Assembly: GCA_937896665.1 (NCBI GenBank)
Contig: CALBNS010000090.1
Coordinates: 1-38,580 of the forward strand
Direction of reading: 5' to 3'
From: an uncultured Clostridia bacterium
GTDB taxonomy: Bacteria > Bacillota > Clostridia > Lachnospirales > Lachnospiraceae
DNA: 38,580 bases
Part shown: in pieces, positions 8,901-18,011 of the stretch
Layout: the number at the start of each line of letters is the position of its first letter
Position numbering within the stretch: the first letter of the stretch is position 1
Notes under the pieces: model-generated
Told to the model about the DNA's origin: nothing
The model's input: the letters and a program-made list of their open reading frames with translations, nothing else
Database searches by the model: none
Program-made: the position numbers and the translations under genes

Positions 8901-11644
8901 CGACAACAGTGTCAAAAGGCGAGAAACCAATTCTTCCAGATGCAAGACCGGCAGTTATGGTTGATGGAACAATTTTGGCAGCATCATTCCCTGTAGAGTG
9001 GGATGCAGTAGCAGACAAGGCTTATGATACAGTGGGAAGTGTTACTGTAAATGGAACTGCAGATGTGCTTGGAACAGAACTTCCAGTTACAGCTACAGTT
9101 CGTGTACAAGAAGAGACAATTACAATTGGCGATAGCGTATCTGGAGCAGGAAAATTAAGCCAGAATATTGAAGGTTCTGATACTTTAGAGGCTATCAAAG
9201 ATGGAAGTACAACAATTAGTGACAATAATGCCGGTGGTGCTAATCCAACCGCATGGAGCAACTGGAGTGCATCTCAGAAAGGGAACAACAAGGCGGAAAT
9301 CACATTTGAATACGATACACAGCAGAGAATTGGTCAAATCGTCATTCATTTTGCATGTGATAGTGGCAGTATGAGATATCCGGATGCAGGTACAACAGAG
9401 ATTTATGTTTCTGAAACAGGAGCAGCGGATAGCTGGACAAAAGTCAACGCGACAGAAACTATCGGAAGTGAAAACGGACGTGTAAAACCATACACATATG
9501 ATTTTACACCGTTTACAGCAACATTTGTTAAGTTCTGTCTGACAAATGCAGATGTTCAGACAGGTTCACAATGGAAACCATGTACAGCTATTACAGAAGT
9601 GGAACTTAAGAAAGCACAAGGTACTTTCGTTGTCAACACAACAGCGAAACTTGCTTCATTAACAGTAAATGAAGCAGAAGTAACAGAAGCTCAATTAGCT
9701 TTAGGCATATATTACACATTGGATGAAACAGCAAATGTAACAGCAGTAGGAAAAGATAATGCAGCAGTTACGGTTCTTCCGGTACACAACCATGAAATTC
9801 TTATCATTGTAGAATCAGAAGACCATAACACCAGAAGTACATTTACAATTAAGCTAGGACAGGAAGCTCCGCTTGATCCGGCAGATGCAAGTAAAGATTA
9901 TCCTGTATCTAAATTAACTGCAACAGCAGGAAGCGCACAGACAGGATATGCATCAGAAGGCCCTGCTAACTTAGCTTTAGATGGCAATCCAAGTACACAT
10001 TATCATAGTTCATGGAATCCAAAAGCTACAAATGATCAGTTATGGGTTACATTAGAACTTGAGGAAGCAACAAGACTTACAGCACTTCGCTATTTGCCAA
10101 GAAGTGGTCCTAATAATGGTACAGTTACAAAATATGAGATTTCATACAGTATGGATGGAGCAGATTGGAAGAAGATTGCGTCAGGTGACTGGGCGGTGGA
10201 TAAAGATTGGAAACTCGCTCAATTTGATTCTGTTGTAGAAGCAAAATATGTGAAACTCTTTGCAGTTGATTCTGTTGGAGATAATGGAGGAAGACACATG
10301 AGTGCGGCAGAACTTCGTTTAGTAGTAGCGGGAAGTACAAGTACTCCGGATCCAGATCCACAGCCGCCGGTAGATACTCCAGATGCAGATGATGACTCTA
10401 GAGATATTCCGGTTTCTGTATTGACAGCTACAGCAGGCAGTGCACAGACACTTTCCGGAAACAATACAACAGAAGGTCCAGCTAACTTAGCTTTAGATGG
10501 TAATACGGGCACATTGTGGCACAGCTTGTGGGCCGGAGACAACAGAGAAAACTTATGGATTCAATTTGAATTAAGTGAAGACTATCAGGTTGACGGGTTA
10601 AGATACCTTCCACGTGCTAATGCAGGCGGTAGGGATGCATTCGGAACGATTACATCATATAAGATTCAGGTAAGTAATGATGGTACTGATTGGACTGATG
10701 CAACTACAGGAGATTGGGCAAATGACAATACATGGAAGATTGCAACATTTGATGCGACCAATGCAAAATATGTTCGCTTAGTTGCAGTAGCATCTGTTAG
10801 TGACGCAAGACAATTTGCATCAGCAGCTGAGATTCGTTTGACAGGTGTAGAAGATGCAATTCCAGAGTGTCAACATACAAATACAGAACTTCAGGGTAAA
10901 GTAGAAGCGACATGTACAACAAAAGGCTATACAGGTGATACTGTATGTACAGATTGTAATGAAACAATCACTATAGGTAGAGAAGTTGCAGCAACAGGTC
11001 ATGCGTATGGTGAGTGGACAGTGACAATAGCAGCAACATGTACAGAAAAGGGTGTTGAAACTAGAGTATGTGCAAATGATGCTTCGCATACAGAAACAAG
11101 AGAAATTGCAGCAGAAGGTCATAAATATGGTGACTGGGTAGTGATAAAGGATGCAACAACAGAAGAAGAAGGCTTAAAAGAAAAGACATGTTCTGTATGT
11201 AAAGATAAAATTAGCGAGGTAATTCCAAAACTTCCAGTAGTACCAGAGGATTCAAAAGATAAGGAAGTAGTTCAGAAATATTATGAAGAATGTTTGAAGT
11301 ACTATACTGAAGAAACATTTGGTGCTACAGCAAGCTGGTCAAAATATCTTAAAGCAATGGAAGATTTAAAAACTATATTGGCTGATAAAGAAGCAACGAC
11401 AGCTGAAATTGCGGAGGCAATGAAGGCAGTAGAAGCATTGGCAAAGGATATTGTTGATGAGAAGAAAGAAATTGAGAAAGAACCTGTAAAACCAGGAGAG
11501 CCAGATAAGAAGCCAAACGGTTCAGAAGATAAGAATGATTCACCAACAACCGGTGACAATGCGATGGTATTCCCAATTATACTTATGGCAGCATATGCTG
11601 TAATGTGCGTAGTAGTTCTTTTGAAAAAAAGAGTGAATCGCTAA
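5924..11644 (+). CDS. Secreted, wall-anchored GH2 beta-galactosidase, multimodular
   Basis: This 1906-aa surface enzyme probably removes terminal beta-galactose from glycans. A signal peptide ends near A31. The GH2 core follows: sugar-binding domain (about 65-220), Ig-like domain (about 225-335) and TIM barrel (about 340-640) with acid/base E476 (SLGNE) and likely nucleophile E560 (YGSET). Then come a DUF4982-like domain (about 665-780), an Ig-like GH2 C-terminal domain (about 788-905), two bacterial Ig-like domains (about 910-1065), a discoidin-like domain (1066-1230), a small beta domain, and two F5/8-type (CBM32-like) domains (about 1321-1470 and 1490-1640). The tail has Cys-x2-Cys repeats (1647-1770), a FIVAR-like helical segment (about 1775-1855), S1873-P-T-T-G, a membrane helix and KKR, a sortase signal of non-LPXTG type. 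The GH95 fucosidase follows 99 bp later. Galactosidase specificity is inferred from GH2 similarity. Confidence 0.88.
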   Translation: MKRKNFKRIAAATLALMMIAPSASNLAAVQAQEVQVRTQSQTQMSSEKEVVYVNTYSDATAREQNFDANWKFYLGSASGAESTTFDDSKWENISLPHDYSIEQEYSKSMEAESGYLPGGTGWYRKHFVVSEELRGKELRIDFGGVYMNATVWVNGEQLGTHPYGYTPFSFDITDYVQFGEENVITVKVDHQTPSSRWYSGSGIYRSVNLTVTNPVHVDLYGTKIETPNLETEKGGTVNMTVKATVANASEEAKNVVLTHTIYEKGTTDSIGTVTTTAQSVAAGQKADITATLPATNPSLWDTKNPNLYTVTTEVKVGDTVVDTYDTEYGFRYITLNTETGFYLNGEKLKLKGVCMHHDQGSLGSEAHYRAIERQVEILQAMGCNSIRVTHNPAADELIEICNKKGILVIDELFDGWMYAKNGNSNDYAKWFSKNIESGNEIIGAEDGMTWAKFDLTATIKRGQNSPSVIMYSLGNEIQEGAGGSGYAAMADNLIAWARAIDTTKPLTIGSNAVKNGGGEHIQIGNKLTAVGGMSGTNYSGGASYDSLHRAYPDWFLYGSETASSVNSRGVYYKTNGSNSNQDLTSYDESKVGWGALASEAWYDVITRDFVAGEYVWTGFDYIGEPTPWNGTSSGAQGTWPSPKNSFFGIIDTAGIPKDSYYLYQSQWNDDVNTLHILPAWNENVVAKDASGKVPVVVYSDAASVELFFKEAGSDTATSLGKKTFTEKTTGAGYTYQIYEGEGKDGTTHKNLYLKWQVPYADGEVYAVAYDKSGDVISNTEGRSSVKTTGVEAQLEAVVDRTEITADGRDLAYIQVDVTDADGNIVPDADDRVTFKVEGEGVLVGVDNGNQTDHDSYQANNRKAYNGSLIAIVQSTKNAGTIQVTATADGLASDTVTVKTTAVESEETVKQVDSFFMSKNYYVKVGTRPTLPTEVETRYTDGTEASQAVVWDTIEASDVEAVGSFTVTGKVSDLYTVSVIVNVIDEVGGLLNYSTTVSKGEKPILPDARPAVMVDGTILAASFPVEWDAVADKAYDTVGSVTVNGTADVLGTELPVTATVRVQEETITIGDSVSGAGKLSQNIEGSDTLEAIKDGSTTISDNNAGGANPTAWSNWSASQKGNNKAEITFEYDTQQRIGQIVIHFACDSGSMRYPDAGTTEIYVSETGAADSWTKVNATETIGSENGRVKPYTYDFTPFTATFVKFCLTNADVQTGSQWKPCTAITEVELKKAQGTFVVNTTAKLASLTVNEAEVTEAQLALGIYYTLDETANVTAVGKDNAAVTVLPVHNHEILIIVESEDHNTRSTFTIKLGQEAPLDPADASKDYPVSKLTATAGSAQTGYASEGPANLALDGNPSTHYHSSWNPKATNDQLWVTLELEEATRLTALRYLPRSGPNNGTVTKYEISYSMDGADWKKIASGDWAVDKDWKLAQFDSVVEAKYVKLFAVDSVGDNGGRHMSAAELRLVVAGSTSTPDPDPQPPVDTPDADDDSRDIPVSVLTATAGSAQTLSGNNTTEGPANLALDGNTGTLWHSLWAGDNRENLWIQFELSEDYQVDGLRYLPRANAGGRDAFGTITSYKIQVSNDGTDWTDATTGDWANDNTWKIATFDATNAKYVRLVAVASVSDARQFASAAEIRLTGVEDAIPECQHTNTELQGKVEATCTTKGYTGDTVCTDCNETITIGREVAATGHAYGEWTVTIAATCTEKGVETRVCANDASHTETREIAAEGHKYGDWVVIKDATTEEEGLKEKTCSVCKDKISEVIPKLPVVPEDSKDKEVVQKYYEECLKYYTEETFGATASWSKYLKAMEDLKTILADKEATTAEIAEAMKAVEALAKDIVDEKKEIEKEPVKPGEPDKKPNGSEDKNDSPTTGDNAMVFPIILMAAYAVMCVVVLLKKRVNR

Positions 11645-11679
11645 GAGAAATTATAATTGAATAATTCAAATATGAAATT

Positions 11680-11719
11680 CACTATATCTCAACCACCAAT
11701 CGGTGGTTGAGATATAGTG
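11680..11719. promoter_or_regulatory. 18-bp perfect inverted repeat between the GH2 and GH95 genes
   Basis: Bases 11680-11697 are perfectly complementary to 11702-11719, with a 4-nt loop (AATC). No T-run follows, and the GH95 ribosome binding site lies about 12 bp downstream. It could be an RNA processing or stability element that sets the relative amounts of the two enzymes, or an operator. No separate promoter for the GH95 gene is evident. Confidence 0.7.
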
Positions 11720-11743
11720 GTATAAAAGAAAAGGAGGGAAAGA

Positions 11744-14700
11744 ATGAAAAGCAAGACTATGAAAAAAATTTTGGCGGGGGCAATGGCATTAGCAATGGTA
11801 GCTGTTTCGTTGCAACTACCTCAGCGTAGCGTACAGGCTGCTCCGACAAAGAGTGGTAATCCGTTGAGATTGTGGTATGATGAGCCAGCTTCGCAAGGAA
11901 CTAACATTCTTTCAGCAGGCGCTAATTATAGTGACAATGATGGAAGTAACAGATGGCAGCAACAGACATTGCCAATCGGAAATGGTGACATGGGTGCCAA
12001 TGTTTACGGTGAGATTGTCAGTGAACATTTGACATTCAATGAAAAGACGCTTTGGAAAGGTGGGCCAAGTGACAGCCGTCCGAACTACATGGGTGGTAAC
12101 CTAAGTGAGAAAGGGCAGGATGGTACCATTATGAAGCGGGTTCAACAGTTGTTCTTGCAAGGAAATAGTAGCCAGGCAAGTGCTCTTTGTGGAACATATT
12201 TAGTTGGTAGTAGCGAGGGTTATGGTTCATACCAACCATGGGGTGACATTTACTTTGACTATAAAGATATTACAGAAGGAAATGTTACAAACTACCAGAG
12301 AGACTTAGACTTAAAGACAGCAATCTCTTCTGTATCATTCACAGAAAATGAAACTGACTATACAAGAGAATACTTCATCAGTCATGATGATAACGTATTA
12401 GTTGCACGTTTGACAGCAGAAGGTGCTGCAAGATTAAATCTTGATGTTCGTTTCACATCAAGACAAAATGGAACAACAGTTGCAGAAGACAACAACACAT
12501 TGAAATTATGTGGAAAGTTAACTGATAACCAGTTAAAATATGCATCATATTTAAAAGTAGTTACTGATGACGGTACTGTAACAGGTTCTGGAGATAAACT
12601 TACAGTTGCAGATGCAAGTGCAATTACTGTATATCTTTCAGCAGCTACAGATTACGAGAATACATTCTATAACGAAGATAAGACAGAAGACTACTACTAT
12701 CGTACAGGCGAGACAGATGCAGAGGTTGCTGCCCGCGTAAAAGAAGATGTTGATAGTGCAGTTCAAAAGGGATATGCAGATGTAAAAGCAGATCACCTTA
12801 CAGATTATCAAGGATTATTTAACCGTGTATCTTTAGACATCGGACAAACAGTATCAGAAAAGACAACAGATCAATTATTAGCAACATACAAAAATGGTAC
12901 AGCTAGTGAAGGTGAACAACGTCAATTAGAGAATATGTTATTCCAATACGGAAGATATCTGACAATTGCATCTTCTAGAGAGGATTCACAATTACCGTCA
13001 AATCTTCAGGGGGTTTGGAACTTCTTATATAACCCACCTTGGGCTTCGGATTATCATATGAACGTTAACCTTCAAATGAATTATTGGCCAACATATTCTA
13101 CAAACCTTGCAGAATGTGCCAAACCATTGATTGACTATGTGGATTCTTTGAGAGAGCCGGGTCGTATTACAGCAGCTATCTATGCAGGTGTTAAGAGTGA
13201 AGCAGGAGAAGAGAATGGCTTTATGGCTCACACACAGAACACACCATTTGGATGGACTTGTCCGGGATGGGTATTTGACTGGGGATGGTCTCCGGCAGCG
13301 GTACCATGGATTCTTCAAAACTGTTGGGAATACTATGAGTTTACCGGAGATGTAGACTTTATGAGACAATACATCTATCCAATGTTAAAAGAAGAAGCAA
13401 TATTCTATGATGCAACATTAGTAGAAGATGCAGACGGTAAACTAGTATCAGCTCCAAGTTACTCACCGGAACATGGTCCAAGGACTGCAGGTAATACGTA
13501 TGAACAATCATTGACATGGCAGTTATATGAAGATGCAATTACAGCAGCCACCATCTTAGGCGAGGATGCCGATAAAGTTGCAGTGTGGAAAGCAAATCAG
13601 GCTAACTTAAAAGGACCTATCGAGATTGGCGAAAGTGGTCAAATCAAAGAATGGTATAATGAAACAACATTCAATAAAGATGAAAATGGAAATAACATGG
13701 GTGAAGGATATGGACATAGGCATCTTTCGCACGTCTTAGGGTTATTCCCTGGTGACTTGATTGCCCGGAATGAAGAGTGGTTAGCAGCCGCTCGTGTAAC
13801 AATGGAAAACCGTACAGACAACAGTACTGGCTGGGGTATGGGACAACGTATCAATACATGGGCAAGACTTGGCGATGGCAATAAAGCTCATGAATTAATT
13901 CAGAACCTATTCAAAGGCGGTATTTATCCAAACCTTTGGGATGCACATGCACCATTCCAAATTGATGGTAACTTTGGTATGACATCTGGTGTAGCTGAGA
14001 TGTTATTACAGAGCAACATGGGATATATTAATCTGCTTCCGGCACTTCCAGATGCATGGGCTGATGGTAGTGTAGAAGGTTTAGTAGCTCGTGGAAATTT
14101 TGAAGTTGATATGACTTGGGAAAATACAAATCTTACAAGTGCAACAATTCTTTCTAAGAATGGAGGAACATGTAAGATTGGATATCCAACAATCAAAGAA
14201 GCAAAAGTGTTAGATGAGAATAAGCAGGAAGTACAAGTGACTGTTGTAGGAGATCAAATCAGTTTTGCAACAGAAGCTAATAAGACTTACACAATTGCAG
14301 AGATTCCTGAAAAACCAATTGAAGCACCAACAAATATTTCAGCATTCTATGTTAAAAATGAAGCTGTAATTGACTTTGATGAGGTTTTTGGTGCAACATC
14401 ATATGAAGTTTATGCTTCAACAAATGACGCAGACTATGAAAAAATTGCAACAGTAACAGAACCAACTTATACAGACAGCGCATTTGCAGCAGGAAAAACC
14501 TACAAGGTTGCATCAGTAAATGCTAATGGCGTAGGTGGAAAATCTGCTAAGGTTACACCAGTAGAACTTACAGTAACTTCTAAGATTGATGACCGTGATG
14601 ACAGAATCAATTATTCATCAGGATGGGGCAACTGGGACCCACAGGATGGACAGTATTTGGAAACAGAAAAATACTGTACTACAGCAAATTCTACAGCAGA

Positions 14701-16423
14701 ATTCTATTTCTACGGTAATGCAGTTCGTATTATTGGTATGAAGAATACAGACTGTGGTAAATTTGATTTTTATGTTGATGGAGAATTAGTAAGCGAAGTT
14801 AACACATACAATGGCTCTTGCATGCGTCAACAGACTCTTGCAGAAAAAGCAAATCTGACAGAGGGAATCCACAAAGTGAAATTAGTTGTTAAGACAAGCA
14901 AAGTCTCATTAGACGCATTTGAGTTTGATGCAGCAGTTGTAGCAACAGGCGTACAAATTTCATGTGATAGCGATTCAATGAATATGAATGCTTCAACAAC
15001 AATGCAGATGACAGCTGGCTACACACCATCAGGTGCAACAGGAGCAGGATTCAATTGGTCTGTTGATAATACAGATGTTGCGACAATCGACGCAAATGGT
15101 TTGTTGACAGCAAAGAAAACGGGAACAGTAGTTGTAACAGCAACAGACAAAACAGATAACAATTTAACAGCTACTAAGACAGTTACAATCAAGAAAGAAA
15201 CGGCAGTAGTAAAATATGATGACCGTGATTCTAGCATTACATATGATGCAAACTGGAGTACATGGGATGAAGGAAAGCATTACCAGGGTACAGAAACAGA
15301 AACAACACGTGACGGAGCAAGCTTCACATTTAAGTTTACAGGTACAGGTATTGCATTATACTGTATGAAACTTGAAAAGTCTGGAAGTACAGGTGGAGCT
15401 CAGTTAGCAGTTGTTATCGATGGTGGAGAAGCAGTGAATGTTTCTACTTTCACAGACGTGAAGGGAAGCGAACCACAACAGAAAGTATTTGAAAACTTAC
15501 AACTTCAAAATGGTGAACATACTGTAACAGTTACAGTGAATGGAGTTGCTCAAGATGCAGCAGACGCAGGAGTAACTCATCCTAAGGTATGCTTCGATTA
15601 TTATGAAGTAACGGTAGCTGGCGAAGAAGAATGTACACATGCAAATACAGAGGTTCGTGATAAAGTAGAATCAACATGTACAGAAAAAGGATATACAGGT
15701 GATGTTGTTTGTACAGATTGTCAGACGGTTATCACGCCAGGTACAGAAACTCAAGCAAAAGGACATACAGAAGTAACGGTAGCAGGAAAAGCAGCGACAT
15801 GTACAGAAAAAGGACTTACAGATGGTAAGAAATGTTCAGTATGTAATACAGTGATTACAGCACAGGAAGAAATTCCGGCAAAAGGTCATACATATGGTGA
15901 CTGGGAAGTTGTAAAAGAAGCTACTACAAAAGAAGAAGGTTCAAAAGAAAAGACATGTTCTGCATGTGGCGATAAGGTTACAGAGACGATTCCAAAACTT
16001 CCTGCAACAGCAGAAGACAAAGAAGATATTCAGAAATATTATGAGGATTGTCTGAGCTACTATAGCGAAGAAAAATATAGTGCTGCAGCTAGCTGGTCAA
16101 AATATGTTACAGCAATGGAAACTTTAAAAGCAGTATTGGCTGATGATACAGCGACTGTGGACGAAGTTGCAAATGCAGTGGCAGCAGTAGAAGCGGCAAC
16201 AGAAGCTATCAAAGTTGAAGTTGAGCAGGTACCTGTAAAACCAGAACAACCGGTAAAACCAGGAACACCTGAGAAACCGGAACAAAAACCAACAACTTCA
16301 GAGGATAAGAATGATTCACCTACAACCGGTGATAAGGCATCAGTTATGCCGATTATCATTGTAATGCTTGTTGCAGTAGCAGTAATTGCAGGAATTGTTT
16401 TCGTAAAAAAGAAAAGAAAATAG
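11744..16423 (+). CDS. Secreted, wall-anchored GH95 alpha-L-fucosidase, multimodular
   Basis: This 1559-aa enzyme should cleave alpha-1,2-linked L-fucose (family GH95, inverting) from mucin or milk-type glycans. A signal peptide ends near A32. The GH95 domain covers about 38-855, with the pair N440/N442 (HMNVNLQMNYW), general acid E576 (SPEHGP) and D741 (FQIDGNFG), matching the catalytic set of Bifidobacterium AfcA. An Fn3-like domain (about 858-945), two related galactose-binding-like domains (about 947-1065 and 1156-1295, both opening DDRD), and a Big_2-like Ig domain between them follow. The tail repeats the GH2 neighbour's plan: Cys-x2-Cys repeats (1296-1420), a helical segment (about 1423-1490), Pro-rich linker, S1525-P-T-T-G, membrane helix and KKKRK. 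AGGAGGG precedes the ATG. It is probably co-transcribed with the GH2 gene. Confidence 0.93.
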   Translation: MKSKTMKKILAGAMALAMVAVSLQLPQRSVQAAPTKSGNPLRLWYDEPASQGTNILSAGANYSDNDGSNRWQQQTLPIGNGDMGANVYGEIVSEHLTFNEKTLWKGGPSDSRPNYMGGNLSEKGQDGTIMKRVQQLFLQGNSSQASALCGTYLVGSSEGYGSYQPWGDIYFDYKDITEGNVTNYQRDLDLKTAISSVSFTENETDYTREYFISHDDNVLVARLTAEGAARLNLDVRFTSRQNGTTVAEDNNTLKLCGKLTDNQLKYASYLKVVTDDGTVTGSGDKLTVADASAITVYLSAATDYENTFYNEDKTEDYYYRTGETDAEVAARVKEDVDSAVQKGYADVKADHLTDYQGLFNRVSLDIGQTVSEKTTDQLLATYKNGTASEGEQRQLENMLFQYGRYLTIASSREDSQLPSNLQGVWNFLYNPPWASDYHMNVNLQMNYWPTYSTNLAECAKPLIDYVDSLREPGRITAAIYAGVKSEAGEENGFMAHTQNTPFGWTCPGWVFDWGWSPAAVPWILQNCWEYYEFTGDVDFMRQYIYPMLKEEAIFYDATLVEDADGKLVSAPSYSPEHGPRTAGNTYEQSLTWQLYEDAITAATILGEDADKVAVWKANQANLKGPIEIGESGQIKEWYNETTFNKDENGNNMGEGYGHRHLSHVLGLFPGDLIARNEEWLAAARVTMENRTDNSTGWGMGQRINTWARLGDGNKAHELIQNLFKGGIYPNLWDAHAPFQIDGNFGMTSGVAEMLLQSNMGYINLLPALPDAWADGSVEGLVARGNFEVDMTWENTNLTSATILSKNGGTCKIGYPTIKEAKVLDENKQEVQVTVVGDQISFATEANKTYTIAEIPEKPIEAPTNISAFYVKNEAVIDFDEVFGATSYEVYASTNDADYEKIATVTEPTYTDSAFAAGKTYKVASVNANGVGGKSAKVTPVELTVTSKIDDRDDRINYSSGWGNWDPQDGQYLETEKYCTTANSTAEFYFYGNAVRIIGMKNTDCGKFDFYVDGELVSEVNTYNGSCMRQQTLAEKANLTEGIHKVKLVVKTSKVSLDAFEFDAAVVATGVQISCDSDSMNMNASTTMQMTAGYTPSGATGAGFNWSVDNTDVATIDANGLLTAKKTGTVVVTATDKTDNNLTATKTVTIKKETAVVKYDDRDSSITYDANWSTWDEGKHYQGTETETTRDGASFTFKFTGTGIALYCMKLEKSGSTGGAQLAVVIDGGEAVNVSTFTDVKGSEPQQKVFENLQLQNGEHTVTVTVNGVAQDAADAGVTHPKVCFDYYEVTVAGEEECTHANTEVRDKVESTCTEKGYTGDVVCTDCQTVITPGTETQAKGHTEVTVAGKAATCTEKGLTDGKKCSVCNTVITAQEEIPAKGHTYGDWEVVKEATTKEEGSKEKTCSACGDKVTETIPKLPATAEDKEDIQKYYEDCLSYYSEEKYSAAASWSKYVTAMETLKAVLADDTATVDEVANAVAAVEAATEAIKVEVEQVPVKPEQPVKPGTPEKPEQKPTTSEDKNDSPTTGDKASVMPIIIVMLVAVAVIAGIVFVKKKRK

Positions 16424-16446
16424 TTTCTTGAATGAGGTAAAGATTT

Positions 16447-16477
16447 AAAGGGTGGTACGCATTGTACCACTCTTTTT
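16447..16477 (+). terminator. Terminator of the GH2/GH95 locus
   Basis: A 10-bp stem (16449-16458 with 16464-16473, one G-U pair) with a 5-nt loop is followed by a T-run, 25 bp after the GH95 stop codon. Confidence 0.88.
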
Positions 16478-16500
16478 ATGCGCACGGGAGACATTTTTGA

Positions 16501-16540
16501 GAAAATTAAACCCTGACTATTCGAAGTTAAATAGTCAGGG
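16501..16540 (-). terminator. Terminator of the CNNM/CorC-like gene
   Basis: An 11-bp perfect stem (16511-16521 with 16530-16540) lies just past the stop of the minus-strand gene. On the minus strand it is followed by a T-rich tail (TTTAATTTTC). Confidence 0.8.
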
Positions 16541-16557
16541 CTACTTTATGACTTCAT

Positions 16558-17850
16558 TTATAACTCGGAATCGTTATCGGCATTATTTCCTTCATAGAAT
16601 CCTTCTGGTAAGTAGATGTGAACCTTTTCTACTCGGTTTTTATTTAAAGAATCTACAACAAGACGGATGTTTTGTTCAGTTATGATTTCGTCATCTTTTT
16701 CTGGTAAACGGTCAAGCTGTTCGATGATAAAACCACCGAGTGAATCATATTCTTCTGATTCTAACTCTAAGTCGAGTCTGTCGTTTAAATCGTCAAGATT
16801 TACAGAGCCTTCTACAATATATTCATGCTCGTTAATCTTTAAAAACATCTCTTCCTCATTCTCGTCATATTCGTCACGAATCTCACCAACGATCTCTTCT
16901 AAAATATCCTCTAAAGTGATAAGACCGGCTGTCTCGCCGTATTCATCCAACACAATTGCAATATTGAAGGAAGCCTTTCTCATCTCAACAAGTAGTTCGG
17001 AAATGTTCTTGTATTCATAAGTAAAGTAGGCTTCGCGCAAGATATCACGTATCTGGAAGTCCTTTTTGTTGCCAAACAAAAGCAGATCTTTCATATTAAT
17101 TGTACCGATAACATTGTCGGTATTATCTTCATAAATTGGAAGACGGGTGAACTTGTTTTCTTGAAAAATTTCAATCAGTTCCTCGTATGAATTATTCACA
17201 TTGGCAAATACCATATTTACACGTGGAACCATAACATCTTTTGCCTTTGCATCACCTAAATCAAACACATTATAAATCATCTCTTTTTCTTCTGATTCGA
17301 TGACACCGTCTTCGTGGCTTACGTCCACGATTGTACGAAGCTCAGTTTCTGTCATAGCATTGGATTTGGCTTTGGGGTCTATTCTTAACAGAAAAAGTAT
17401 TACACGCGACATTCCGTTAATCACGATAATGACTGGCGTAAGTATCACAGTGATAAAATGAATCGGATGTGCATAAGATAAAGAAAGTTTTTCTGAATGA
17501 ATAGTTGCCACAGTCTTTGGAGTAATCTCACCGAAAATCAAAATTGCTACAGTTAGTATTCCGGTTGCGATTGCAACCGCTGAACCTCCTAAACTGTAAG
17601 CAATACTCGTCGCAAGCGATGATGCGGAAAGATTTACAATATTATTTCCAATCAATATTGCGCTTAGCAACTTGCCCGGATCCTCTGTAAGCCTTAGAAC
17701 TGTTGCAGCCCGTTTATTTCCCTCTTCTGCTAAAGAACGTAAACGAATCTTGTTCACGGTTGTTAGACACGTCTCTGCAGATGAGAAGAAAGCAGATAAA
17801 CCTAATAAAAAAATTAACACTATAATTTGTATGACGTCACTCGAGTCCAA
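16558..17850 (-). CDS. HlyC/CorC (CNNM) family membrane protein with CBS pair
   Basis: The 430-aa protein has the standard order of the family: a DUF21/CNNM membrane domain (about residues 1-190, with several hydrophobic helices starting VIQIIVLIFLLGLSAFF), a CBS-domain pair (about 205-330, opening with VMVPRVNMVFA) and a C-terminal CorC_HlyC domain (about 340-420). Relatives are linked to Mg2+/Co2+ efflux or metal homeostasis; haemolysin in older names is historical. The start codon is TTG at 17850, chosen because the minus strand has AAGGAG 10 bp upstream and no ATG lies nearby in frame. It is transcribed alone, divergent from murB and convergent with the fucosidase gene. Substrate and direction of transport are not shown by the sequence. 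Confidence 0.88.
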   Translation of the reverse strand: MDSSDVIQIIVLIFLLGLSAFFSSAETCLTTVNKIRLRSLAEEGNKRAATVLRLTEDPGKLLSAILIGNNIVNLSASSLATSIAYSLGGSAVAIATGILTVAILIFGEITPKTVATIHSEKLSLSYAHPIHFITVILTPVIIVINGMSRVILFLLRIDPKAKSNAMTETELRTIVDVSHEDGVIESEEKEMIYNVFDLGDAKAKDVMVPRVNMVFANVNNSYEELIEIFQENKFTRLPIYEDNTDNVIGTINMKDLLLFGNKKDFQIRDILREAYFTYEYKNISELLVEMRKASFNIAIVLDEYGETAGLITLEDILEEIVGEIRDEYDENEEEMFLKINEHEYIVEGSVNLDDLNDRLDLELESEEYDSLGGFIIEQLDRLPEKDDEIITEQNIRLVVDSLNKNRVEKVHIYLPEGFYEGNNADNDSEL

Positions 17851-17884
17851 TTATACTTCACTCCTTCTTTTTGGTAAAAATTTA

Positions 17885-17914
17885 TATATACTTATTCAAT
17901 ATACCTCATTTCAA
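17885..17914 (-). promoter_or_regulatory. Promoter of the CNNM/CorC-like gene
   Basis: On the minus strand TTGAAA (17909-17914) and TATATA (17885-17890) are 18 bp apart, about 35 bp before the TTG start. This is a moderate sigma-A match. Confidence 0.45.
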
Positions 17915-17933
17915 AGGAATTTGCAAGTGCCCG

Positions 17934-17962
17934 TTGAATTTGAGCAGAGTTTGTTGTATGAT
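17934..17962 (+). promoter_or_regulatory. Sigma-A promoter of murB-whiA-crh
   Basis: TTGAAT at 17934-17939, 17 bp, TATGAT at 17957-17962. The expected start of transcription is about 40 bp before the murB ATG. Confidence 0.7.
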
Positions 17963-18011
17963 GTGGAATGTAACACATAGAATAAGAAGAAACGATCGTG
18001 GAGAAGTATAG

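Noticed and set aside
10820..11122. Cys-rich 100-aa frame antisense to the GH2 tail
   Set aside because: Its Cys content simply mirrors the Thr/Ala-rich repeats (ACA and GCA codons) on the coding strand.
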